Part shown: positions 43,667 through 51,403 of the stretch, piece after piece | How the letters are laid out: each line of letters starts with the position of its first letter | Numbering within the stretch: the stretch's first letter is position 1 | Source of the DNA: an uncultured Opitutia bacterium | Lineage (GTDB): Bacteria; Verrucomicrobiota; Verrucomicrobiia; Opitutales; Opitutaceae | Length of the DNA: 64,000 nt | Direction of reading: 5' to 3' | NCBI GenBank assembly: GCA_903896015.1 | Contig: CAITWF010000048.1 | Location: 1-64,000, forward strand | Notes under the pieces: generated by a model | Told to the model about the DNA's origin: nothing | The model's input: only the letters and a program-made list of their open reading frames with translations | The model's database searches: none | Translations under genes and position numbers: made by a program

Positions 43667-45424
43667 ATGAAAACACCCCGCCTGCTAGCGCTTTTCGCGC
43701 TCCTCGTGTCGCACATTTACGCCGCCGACGATTACGTGCCCGGTCCCGATTCGAAGCCGCAGCCCGGCGTGCCGAAGGGCGAGTTGATCAAATTTGAGTA
43801 TGCTGCCTCGAAAATTTTTCCGGGGACTACACGAGACGTGACCGTCTATGTGCCGAAGCAATATGACCCCGCGAAGCCCGCATGCGTCTACGTCAATCAG
43901 GACGGCGTGCAGTGGAGCGCGCCGACCGTGTTCGACAACCTCATCGCGCGCGGCGAGCTGCCGATCATCATCGGTGTGTTCGTCACGCCCGGTGTCGTGA
44001 AGGCGCGCGAGCCCGCGACGCAGCAGGATCGTTTTAACCGCAGTTTCGAATACGATGGGCTGGGTGACGCCTATGCGCGTTTCCTCCTCGATGAACTGCT
44101 CCTCGCGGTCGAAACGAAATCCACGGCCGACGGCCGAGCGATCCATCTCTCGCACTCCGGCAACGATCGCGCGATCGGTGGATCGAGCAGCGGAGCGATT
44201 TGTGCGTTTACGGCGGCGTGGGAGCGGCCAGACGCGTTTTCGCGCGTCTTCAGTTGCATCGGCACCTACGTCGGCCTGCGCGGCGGCAACAATTACTCGA
44301 CGCTCATCCGCAAGTATGAGCCGAAGCCGCTGCGCGTGTTTCTCCAGGACGGCGAAAGTGATTTAAACATTTATGGCGGAGACTGGTGGATGGCGAATCA
44401 GGCGATGGAGCGCTCGCTCACGTTTGCCGGCTACGAAGTGAAGCACGCGTGGGGCGATGGCGCGCACAGCGGCAAGCAGGGCACGATGCTTTTCCCTGAT
44501 GCGATGCGCTGGCTCTGGCACGACTGGCCCCAGACCGTGAAAGCGGTGGCGCCAACAAAAAACGCGTTGCTTGCCGAACTGCTCATCCCCGGTGAGGACT
44601 GGCAACTCGTTGGCGAAGGCTACAAGAGCACCGAAGGCCCCGCGGTGAACGCGAAGGGGGAGGTGTTTTTCAATGATGTGTCTGCGAGCAAAACCTACCG
44701 AATCGGACTCGACGGCCAGGTTGCACTGCTTAACGACGACGCAAAAAAATCCAACGGCGAAGCGTTCGACGCCGACGGTCGCCTCTACTCGGTCTCCATG
44801 CGTGATCCTCGCGTGCTGCGTTACGAGGCTGACGGTAAGGTCACCGTGCTTGCCGAGGACATCGCGGGCAACGACGTGGTGGTGGCGCACAGCGGCAATC
44901 TCTATTTCACCAATCCGCCACCTGACCCCAGCAACGATCCGAGCAAGCTCTGGCTCATCCGTTCCGACGGCTCCAAGCAGGTGGTCGACACGGGTGCGGT
45001 CAAGTACATGAACGGCGTCACGCTCTCGCCGGACCAGTCGCTGCTCTATGTGGCCGACTACCGCTCGCACTGGGTTTACAGCTACGTGATCCAGCCGGAT
45101 GGCACGCTGGTGGACAAGCAGCGCTACACCTGGCTCCACGTGCCCGACACCGACGATTGGAGCAACGCCGATGGAATCCGGTGTGATCGTAACGGCCTTC
45201 TCTATGTTGCCACCAAAATCGGCATCCAGGTCTGCGATCAGCCGGGTCGCGTGAACGCCATCATCCCGACGCCGAACCGGCGCGTCGCTAACCTCGTGTT
45301 CGGCGGGGCGAAGTTTGACACGCTCTTCGCCACGTGCGGCGACAAGGTTTTCAAACGAAAATTAAACACGGTCGGTGCCAACGGCTGGGACGCTCCGATC
45401 AAGCCGCCGAAACCGCACCTCTGA
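43667..45424 (+). CDS. Exported fusion of esterase-like and SMP-30/gluconolactonase-like domains
   Basis: A 585-residue protein with a signal peptide (LLALFALLVSHIYA). Residues ~40-290 resemble the enterochelin/IroE-type esterase family: RDVTVYVPKQYDP, then GGSSSGAICAFTAAWERP, a nucleophile elbow with Ser, and WGDGAHSG with a probable catalytic histidine. Residues ~305-585 form a six-bladed SMP-30/gluconolactonase-like propeller: YKSTEGPAVNAKGEVFFNDV, NGEAFDADGRLYSV, NGVTLSPDQSLLYVADY and NADGIRCDRNGLLYVA. Such propellers hydrolyse sugar lactones. A combined esterase and lactonase would suit de-esterification and lactone opening of the same sugar acid, but this is inference. ThuA sits directly upstream. 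Confidence 0.82.
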   Translation: MKTPRLLALFALLVSHIYAADDYVPGPDSKPQPGVPKGELIKFEYAASKIFPGTTRDVTVYVPKQYDPAKPACVYVNQDGVQWSAPTVFDNLIARGELPIIIGVFVTPGVVKAREPATQQDRFNRSFEYDGLGDAYARFLLDELLLAVETKSTADGRAIHLSHSGNDRAIGGSSSGAICAFTAAWERPDAFSRVFSCIGTYVGLRGGNNYSTLIRKYEPKPLRVFLQDGESDLNIYGGDWWMANQAMERSLTFAGYEVKHAWGDGAHSGKQGTMLFPDAMRWLWHDWPQTVKAVAPTKNALLAELLIPGEDWQLVGEGYKSTEGPAVNAKGEVFFNDVSASKTYRIGLDGQVALLNDDAKKSNGEAFDADGRLYSVSMRDPRVLRYEADGKVTVLAEDIAGNDVVVAHSGNLYFTNPPPDPSNDPSKLWLIRSDGSKQVVDTGAVKYMNGVTLSPDQSLLYVADYRSHWVYSYVIQPDGTLVDKQRYTWLHVPDTDDWSNADGIRCDRNGLLYVATKIGIQVCDQPGRVNAIIPTPNRRVANLVFGGAKFDTLFATCGDKVFKRKLNTVGANGWDAPIKPPKPHL

Positions 45425-45440
45425 GCGGAGGTTGGGGGCG

Positions 45441-46238
45441 CTATTTCAGCGCCGCTATGAAACGTTGGACGCGCTTCGCGTCGACCGCGCCGGACCAGTG
45501 GCCGCCCGTCTTGAATTCCGAGCCGACGATGAAACCATCGGCGCTTTCGAGAAAGCCGCCGACATTTGCCGCCGTCACGCCGGAGCCCAGATAGACGGGG
45601 AGTCGTGTCGTGCGCTTCACCTCGCGCACTTCGTCGGGTTTCGGCGCGTCGCCTGTCACCGCCCCGGTTACGATCACCGCGTCGCCGCGCATGAACTCCA
45701 CGGCATGCGCCGTTTCACCGATGCCGATGTCGACCGTGATCGCATGCGAGCTGTGCTTCTTCTTCACATCGGCCCAAATTTGCACGTGCCCGGCGCCGAT
45801 CGTGCGGCGATAGCGGAGAAGTTCGGCGGCCGACGACTGGATGATTCCCTCGTCTGCTACGTGTGCGAAGGCAAAACCTTCTGCCCGAATAAAATCGAGT
45901 CCCGCGGCGAGCGCGACAGCGAGTGCTTCCCGGTTCGCGGCCGCGAGCACCTGCACGCCGCACGGCAATTTCGCCTCATCCTTCACTGCGTGGGCGATTA
46001 CGCTCATCGCCGCGACGATCTCCGGGCCTACGCCGCCGCGGAGGTAGGGCGTGTCGTGCATGTTTTCGAGCATCAGCCCATCCACGCCGGCGTCGCGGTA
46101 GAGTTTTGCCTCCTTCACGGCTTGCGCCTCGATGGCGCGCAGCGGTTGCGCGTGCGCAGGCGTGCCCGGGAGGGCTCCGACGTGAATCATCGCGATCACG
46201 GGCTTGGTCGAACGAAAAAGTGTGGAGCGGAGAATCAT
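45441..46238 (-). CDS. BtpA/SgcQ family protein
   Basis: This 265-residue protein starts at the ATG at 46238 (MILRSTLFRSTKPVIAMIHVGALPGTP), with no signal peptide. The TIM-barrel-like body has KPVIAMIHVGALPGTP, YRDAGVDGLMLENMHDTPYL and FIRAEGFAFAHVADEG, then LPVYLGSGVTAANV near the C-terminus, which match BtpA (named for photosystem I accumulation in cyanobacteria) and SgcQ (a sugar-locus protein). In non-photosynthetic bacteria its role is unknown. It is convergent with the SMP-30 fusion and 19 bp after the STAS-like gene in the same direction. Confidence 0.78.
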   Translation of the reverse strand: MILRSTLFRSTKPVIAMIHVGALPGTPAHAQPLRAIEAQAVKEAKLYRDAGVDGLMLENMHDTPYLRGGVGPEIVAAMSVIAHAVKDEAKLPCGVQVLAAANREALAVALAAGLDFIRAEGFAFAHVADEGIIQSSAAELLRYRRTIGAGHVQIWADVKKKHSSHAITVDIGIGETAHAVEFMRGDAVIVTGAVTGDAPKPDEVREVKRTTRLPVYLGSGVTAANVGGFLESADGFIVGSEFKTGGHWSGAVDAKRVQRFIAALK

Positions 46239-46257
46239 GAAGTAGGGGGAATTATTT

Positions 46258-46641
46258 TTACGCGGGAGCCACAATCCGCTCGGCTTCGACCAGCGTCTCG
46301 CACGTGACGATGCGGACGCCGCGTCGATAGTGAATGATCGAAAGGATGTTGAAGCCGATGTCCTTGTCGCGATCGGGGATGACGCGGACGACCATACCGA
46401 TGCCGCTCGCCCGACTTAGGTCCATCATCCGCGTGATGTGCGGCACGCAGTCCAAATCCATCGAGTCGAGTCCGCTGAGATCGGTCAGCACCGTGAAGCC
46501 GGCGCAGGTCTGTGGCAGCAGGCGCTCCACCTCGTCACAGCAGGCCTTCGCTCCGGCGACCGTGACATGGCCCAGATAACGCAGCCGCACCAAATGGGGC
46601 AGCGCTTCCGTTTGAATTTCAAATTCGACTGAGGGCGGCAC
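46258..46641 (-). CDS. STAS-like domain protein
   Basis: A short protein of 127 residues from a GTG at 46641; an ATG at 46740 in the same frame would give 160 residues, but the extra part looks noncoding, so the start is uncertain. The body PHLVRLRYLGHVTVAGAKACCDEVERLL, VLTDLSGLDSMDLDCVPHITRMMDLSR and GMVVRVIPDRDKD shows the alternating strand-helix pattern of STAS/SpoIIAA-like domains, with a DLSG-type motif near the usual phosphoserine site. STAS domains take part in anti-anti-sigma and other signalling. No anti-sigma or kinase partner is adjacent. Confidence 0.6.
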   Translation of the reverse strand: MPPSVEFEIQTEALPHLVRLRYLGHVTVAGAKACCDEVERLLPQTCAGFTVLTDLSGLDSMDLDCVPHITRMMDLSRASGIGMVVRVIPDRDKDIGFNILSIIHYRRGVRIVTCETLVEAERIVAPA

Positions 46642-46779
46642 ACTCTGCTTGTGTCTGCGAACGCCGCGGAGTTCACGGAAATTGTTTTGCGATTCTTTTG
46701 GCCCGTGTCTGCGGCTGCAAAGTCCAACCCACGCGGGCACTCCGCTGCCCCGCCTTTACCTCCAATGTTACATCAAATC

Positions 46780-47220
46780 ATGAAATCCTCGCTCCTCCTT
46801 GCCTTGTTTGCCCTTGGACTCGTCACGCGCGCCACCGCCGTCGACGCGCCCCCCACCGAACCTGTGATCTTCGATCATGCGCAGATCGACGCCGGCTTCG
46901 CGAAGGGCCTGCCGTGGCTCATCAACACGAGCTACAAAATTCAGGCCGGCCGGCGAGTCGCTGGCGGCAAGGTGGAAATTCACGACCATGACACGGATAT
47001 CCTCTGGGTCACGGAAGGCTCCGCCACGCTCATCACCGGCGGCAAAGCGATCAATCCGACCGCCAAGAGCCCCGGCGAAACCGTCGCCGAAAAAATCGAG
47101 GGCGGATCCACGCGCAAAGTCGTGAAGGGTGATCTCATTGTCATTCCGCAGGGCGTGCCGCACTGGTTCAGCCAAGTGGATGGCAAGTTTCTTTACTTCG
47201 TCGTCAAAGTGACGAAGTGA
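46780..47220 (+). CDS. Exported cupin-domain protein
   Basis: A 146-residue protein starting at the ATG at 46780 (MKSSLLLALFALGLVTRATA, a signal peptide); an ATG at 46765 in frame is also possible. The cupin beta-barrel motifs are present: KVEIHDHDTDILWVTEGSA (metal-binding His pair and Glu-type region) and GDLIVIPQGVPHWFSQVDG (C-terminal cupin motif with His). Metal-dependent small cupins have very varied activities, so function is unknown. Convergent with the sulfatase gene, 43 bp apart. Confidence 0.8.
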   Translation: MKSSLLLALFALGLVTRATAVDAPPTEPVIFDHAQIDAGFAKGLPWLINTSYKIQAGRRVAGGKVEIHDHDTDILWVTEGSATLITGGKAINPTAKSPGETVAEKIEGGSTRKVVKGDLIVIPQGVPHWFSQVDGKFLYFVVKVTK

Positions 47221-47262
47221 TCCGCCGGTGCGCAAAAGTCGCGCCATACTCGCTTCGGCAAG

Positions 47263-48795
47263 CTAAGGCCGGAAATCTTTCATCCACTCTAGTTCCGCCC
47301 AGGTCGCAATCGGCGGCTGGGCCGCTCCCGGGGTGGAGCGGCCCGTTTCGATATAATGCCGCATCAGGCCGCCCAGCCGCTGCACGATGTCGGGGTGATC
47401 GGCGGCAACGTTTTGCTGCTCCGCCGGGTCGCGCGTGAGGTCATAGAGTTGATATTTGGGCAGCGTGCTCAAGTCAGTCGCGGGGACTTTCAGCCATTCG
47501 CTCGGGTTGGGCGTCGGCGAACTCCAGCCGCCCGAGCCGGGCCAGAGCAAGAGCTTCCAAGTGCCTTGACGAATGGTGAATCGACCTTCGCCCGAGTGAT
47601 GAACGAGCGCCTCGCGAAGCGGTTTCGCGGGCCGTTCGCCGCGCAGCAGCGGCGCGAAACTCACACTGTCCTCGGCGGCCGCAGCCGGCACCTCCGCGCC
47701 CAGCAAATCGGCGCACGTTGCGAAAAAGTCCAGCTGCCCAATCAACTCGCCTGACTGGGTGCCGCGTGGCACGTGTCCCGGCCAGCGCACGAGGAACGGG
47801 ATGCGGTGGCCGCCCTCGAACAAGTCGGACTTGTAGCCGCGGTAGCCGTCGCTCGGGTCGTGATTAATCGCTTTGAGCTCCGCGAGGCCGGCGGCGGGCG
47901 CGAAGCCATTGTCGGATGTGGCGACGACGATCGTATTGGCGGCGAGTCCGCTTTTTTCGAGCGCGGCGAGGATGCGACCGATGTCAGCGTCGACTTGCGA
48001 AACAAAATCGCCGTAGACCGTGGTGTGAGTCGAGCCCGCGAATTCGCGCGTTGGCAGCAACGGTGTATGTGGGGCCGCGAGCGCAAGGTAGAGAAAGAAA
48101 GGCTGGTCTGGGTGAGTCGCACGCTCGGAGAGATAATCGATCGTTTTTTCAACCAATCGCGGTTCGACTTGCTCCATCTGAAAATCCGGACTGATCACGC
48201 CCGCGCGCCAGAGTCTGGGCGGCGGGCTGTTGCCGATTTTGCCGGTGGGCAGGCTGGCCGCGCGATCGTTGGCGAGCCACACATAGGGGGGCATGTCGAG
48301 CGAGGCGGTGATTCCGGAAAATCGGTCGAAGCCGCGCGCGGTCGGGCCGCCGCCGAACGGTTTTGAAAAATCAACGTCGTCGGGATTCGGCCCGCTTTTC
48401 GCCCAGTCGACGCCAAGGTGCCACTTGCCGAACATCGCGGTGGCATAGCCATTCGCGCGCAGAAAAGCCGGCAGCGTGACGCGTCCCGGTTCGATCAAGC
48501 TGCGCTCGTAGCCATTGACGACGCCGCGCTTCAACGTGCCTCGCCACGCGTAGCGCCCGGTGAGAAGGGCATAGCGACTCGGCGTGCAGAGCGAGGACGC
48601 AGCGTGGGCGTCGGTGAAGCGCAGTCCCTCCGTCGCGAGCCGATCGAGGTGGGGGGTGCGCCAGGCGCTTTGCGGATTGTAGCACGACACGTCGCCCATC
48701 CCGAGGTCGTCGGCGAGAATGAAGACGATGTTGGGCGGTGCGGCGCGGAGCGCGCCGGTGAAAGCGAGTAGCAGAAAAATCCAGCGGCGTGTCAT
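47263..48795 (-). CDS. Exported sulfatase (S1 family, formylglycine type)
   Basis: A 510-residue sulfatase with a signal peptide (WIFLLLAFTGALRA). Catalytic signature C70-T-P-S-R74, in SSLCTPSRYALLTGRY, where the Cys is oxidised to formylglycine by a maturation enzyme that is not in this window. D29 and D30 (ILADDLGMGD) bind Ca2+. Other blocks: GKWHLG, VATSDNGFAPAAG. S1 sulfatases remove sulfate from glycans, often exo-acting. It is 15 bp after the toroid-like gene, the last gene of the operon that includes 53323-48811, and so probably acts on the same substrate. The exact substrate cannot be told. Confidence 0.92.
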   Translation of the reverse strand: MTRRWIFLLLAFTGALRAAPPNIVFILADDLGMGDVSCYNPQSAWRTPHLDRLATEGLRFTDAHAASSLCTPSRYALLTGRYAWRGTLKRGVVNGYERSLIEPGRVTLPAFLRANGYATAMFGKWHLGVDWAKSGPNPDDVDFSKPFGGGPTARGFDRFSGITASLDMPPYVWLANDRAASLPTGKIGNSPPPRLWRAGVISPDFQMEQVEPRLVEKTIDYLSERATHPDQPFFLYLALAAPHTPLLPTREFAGSTHTTVYGDFVSQVDADIGRILAALEKSGLAANTIVVATSDNGFAPAAGLAELKAINHDPSDGYRGYKSDLFEGGHRIPFLVRWPGHVPRGTQSGELIGQLDFFATCADLLGAEVPAAAAEDSVSFAPLLRGERPAKPLREALVHHSGEGRFTIRQGTWKLLLWPGSGGWSSPTPNPSEWLKVPATDLSTLPKYQLYDLTRDPAEQQNVAADHPDIVQRLGGLMRHYIETGRSTPGAAQPPIATWAELEWMKDFRP

Positions 48796-48810
48796 CGGAG
48801 AAAGTTTGCC

Positions 48811-49707
48811 TCAACGTTTTTTCGCCTTGGCTCCCGACTGCATGAACGCGAACACGCGGTCCGCCGCTTCGAGCGCCGCTTGGTCGCCGTGAATCAGGCC
48901 GTAGAGTGTGAACGCTTGCACGACCTCGCCATAGTTCACGGATTTCGCTTCGCCGGTGAAGGGCGAGGCTTCCTTGCCGACGCCGGTGCGGGTGTTGCCG
49001 GTGACGTCGATTTCGCCGGTTGGTTTGACGCGCGAGAGTTGCCATTTCATCGCGGCGGGAAGCACCGCCTCGAATTCCGGGATAGACACGTGGAGCCCGA
49101 GCACGGAGCCGAAGAGGATCGAAACGACATTGTAGCTCGAGTCGCGCCCGCCGTTTTCGATGAAGACGCCTTCTGGATCGCGCAGGGTTATCGCGTGGGC
49201 GATCAATTTCTTGGAGGTGGCGATCAACTGCTCGTCGTGGAGCACGACGCCGCAGGTGCCGAACGCCTTGGCGGCGATCACGATGCGGTTCACGGCGTGG
49301 CTGCTATCTTCGATGATGTGATCGTAGCCGGCCAGAATGAAGGCGCACGCGCGGCGCATCTTCGGTTCGAGCGCCACGATGCGATCATGGAAATGCGCCT
49401 CATGCGGCGACTCGCGAATGATGAGAACCATACGACCGCATTCCTGAAGAAAGAAAAACGCGGTCTCTACGGCCGCGCCGATCGGCTTGGCGCTTTTGCC
49501 ATTCGGGCGGTCGTTGGCTTCGAAACCGCCGTCGGTGCGCTGATGGGCGAAGGTCGCTTCGACGCCACGCCACGCCTGGTCGGCGCGCGCAAGATCGTCG
49601 ACGACGACGCCGGCGAAAACCCCGCGGCAACTGCCGCGCTGTGTTCCCGCTTCAATCCACGCGTTCATGATGTGGTTGCTGCCGGTGAAGCCGTGTTCGT
49701 CGGGCAT
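48811..49707 (-). CDS. Toroid-like protein of unknown function, probably 5'-damaged
   Basis: The ATG at 49707 (MPDEHGFTGSNHIM) is the first canonical start in this frame, giving 298 residues. However, the frame stays open upstream to about 49941 with no ATG, GTG or TTG, and its segment from 49800 down reads as protein-like (ALSAAETARTKLTEYELLRQ), overlapping the next gene's Arg-rich tail in another frame. The body consists of helical segments such as VVVDDLARADQAWRGVEATF and IEDSSHAVNRIVIAAKAFGT, resembling an alpha/alpha-toroid of lyase type. I do not recognise a family. The upstream part seems lost or its start was moved by a mutation near 49.80-49.83 kb. The sulfatase gene follows 15 bp downstream. 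Confidence 0.6.
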   Translation of the reverse strand: MPDEHGFTGSNHIMNAWIEAGTQRGSCRGVFAGVVVDDLARADQAWRGVEATFAHQRTDGGFEANDRPNGKSAKPIGAAVETAFFFLQECGRMVLIIRESPHEAHFHDRIVALEPKMRRACAFILAGYDHIIEDSSHAVNRIVIAAKAFGTCGVVLHDEQLIATSKKLIAHAITLRDPEGVFIENGGRDSSYNVVSILFGSVLGLHVSIPEFEAVLPAAMKWQLSRVKPTGEIDVTGNTRTGVGKEASPFTGEAKSVNYGEVVQAFTLYGLIHGDQAALEAADRVFAFMQSGAKAKKR

Positions 49708-51367
49708 GTCGCCGTAGAGCGCGAGCAGCCGCTCGCGCGGGATTTGGCGGAGAAGTTCGTATTCGGTCAGTTTCGTGCGGGCTGTTTCGGCGGCAGATAG
49801 CGCGCCGCAGACGATTGAGGCCAGCCACCGGCTCGACGCCGTCGAGTTTTCCGCCGTGACGAAATGCGAGTTCGAGCGCCACCGGCACGTCGTCGGTACC
49901 AGTGATCGAAATCGCGAGAGTGAATCTGCCGCTCGTCTCCGTCACTTCGACGGTCGCCTCGTAATGCTGAACGTTGCTTTGTACTCGAGCGGCGCGGCTA
50001 TCCGTGGCCAGCGTGCCGTTTGGCGCCATCCGGACGTGCTCGCCGTTGGCGATCTGCTCGGCGCTGAACGGCTGGAAATACGGGCCATCGAGTTTTTGCC
50101 GCAGCACATAGCGCCCGCCGCGCACGACGAGATCGTCGCTCGCGAACTGGCCCTTGCCGAAGAACGCGCCCGCAAGGCGGACGGCTTCGAGCGCAGCGGC
50201 GCCTTTGCGAAATGAAAACAGCGTGGTGTTGGCCGCGAGCACGGTGCCGCTGACGGTGCCACGGCGGATGCGGGCGAGGTTTGAGTAGGAAAACGTTTTC
50301 GCGTAGTCGGTCGGAAGCGCTGCGTCGGTCGGCAGCGCGCTTTTCAGTTCGGGCTCGGTGAGAAAGGCGGCGAGTTCGCCGGTGAGTTGCGGGCGTGCGT
50401 TGCGCTCGATCTCTCGTGCCATGGCCGCGAATCGGCCGTTACCGTCGCGCAGGGCGAGAAATCGGTAAGAATAGTAGTAGCGCGCCATGCTACCGCGTTG
50501 ATAGCGATCCTGGCGGCGCGAGGCTTCGGTGACGACTTCGCCGTCGGGATGCACGTAGTAGAGGGTCATCTCCAGATTGCGTCGCACCGGCTCTAGCAAC
50601 GCCGGCCGATCGAGGAGGCGTGAAACGTTAAGCAGCGCGCGGTCGACGACCGGTGAGTAGACCGAGGTGCTCTTTTCGGTGAACTGACCGTCGGGATCGA
50701 GATCGATGCCTTCAGCGAGCCACTGATCGATGCGCGCCAAAAGTTTCGGGTGGGGAAACAGCGAATGGATCGAGGCGAGTCCGCCGCAGACCACCCAGCG
50801 ATGATTCGGCGTGTGCACGCCGCCCGTGGCGAGGGCGTCGCCGGCCTTGACGATGAACTTGGCAAGTTCGTCGGCGACGGACGTGAATTCCGGCGCGCGG
50901 CTGGCGCGGAGCAGGCGATAGGCGGGGCAGAGCGCCTCGAGGCAAAACGCCGTGTCGGGTGGCGAATGAAAATTAGTCTCGGGCAAATCGGTGGTGCCGT
51001 CGTCATGCTGTGCGACGAGCAGGTAGCCCGCGGCGAGGCGCAGCGGTTCGGCGATCTCGGCGGAGCGAAAATACTTGGAGTCGCGCGCGCTGATCGCACT
51101 GGCGACCGCGGCAACGAAACCTGAAGTGGCGCGCGCGAGGTGGATGCCGAATTCGTTGGGTATGCCCCCAAGCCAGCGATGACCGGCGCGCCTTTCCTGA
51201 GCGGCGAGTTGCGCGGGAATCGACGCGTCATTGGCGCGGATGAGTTCGCGTAAGAGTGAATCGGTCTCGGTCGGAGCGGGACGAGCGTCAGCGCCAAATG
51301 CCTTGAATCCGATCGCGCCGAGACCGGCGGCGGTCACGGAGACCTTGAGAAAATTTCTGCGATGCAT
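49652..51367 (-). CDS. Tat-exported toroid/beta-sandwich protein, C-terminus probably disrupted
   Basis: This 571-residue protein starts at the ATG at 51367 with a twin-arginine signal (MHRRNFLKVSVTAAGLGAIG). The helical N-terminal part (residues ~45-340) includes YLLVAQHDDGTTDLP, GGVHTPNHRWVVCGGLAS and TEKSTSVYSPVVDRALL, with His, Asn and Tyr positions like those used in heparinase/alginate-lyase alpha/alpha toroids; a beta-rich half follows, with YVLRQKLDGPYFQPF and VALELAFRHGGKLDGVEP. After about residue 515 the sequence turns into a 45-residue Arg-rich tail that overlaps the next gene out of frame, so the real C-terminus seems lost. Family unknown. It lies 37 bp after the gene at 51404-53323, likely in one operon. 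Confidence 0.6.
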   Translation of the reverse strand: MHRRNFLKVSVTAAGLGAIGFKAFGADARPAPTETDSLLRELIRANDASIPAQLAAQERRAGHRWLGGIPNEFGIHLARATSGFVAAVASAISARDSKYFRSAEIAEPLRLAAGYLLVAQHDDGTTDLPETNFHSPPDTAFCLEALCPAYRLLRASRAPEFTSVADELAKFIVKAGDALATGGVHTPNHRWVVCGGLASIHSLFPHPKLLARIDQWLAEGIDLDPDGQFTEKSTSVYSPVVDRALLNVSRLLDRPALLEPVRRNLEMTLYYVHPDGEVVTEASRRQDRYQRGSMARYYYSYRFLALRDGNGRFAAMAREIERNARPQLTGELAAFLTEPELKSALPTDAALPTDYAKTFSYSNLARIRRGTVSGTVLAANTTLFSFRKGAAALEAVRLAGAFFGKGQFASDDLVVRGGRYVLRQKLDGPYFQPFSAEQIANGEHVRMAPNGTLATDSRAARVQSNVQHYEATVEVTETSGRFTLAISITGTDDVPVALELAFRHGGKLDGVEPVAGLNRLRRAICRRNSPHETDRIRTSPPNPARAAARALRRHARRTRLHRQQPHHERVD

Positions 51368-51403
51368 GAGCAGGGAGACGGGTGGGGTGCGGGGCGGATG
51401 CAA

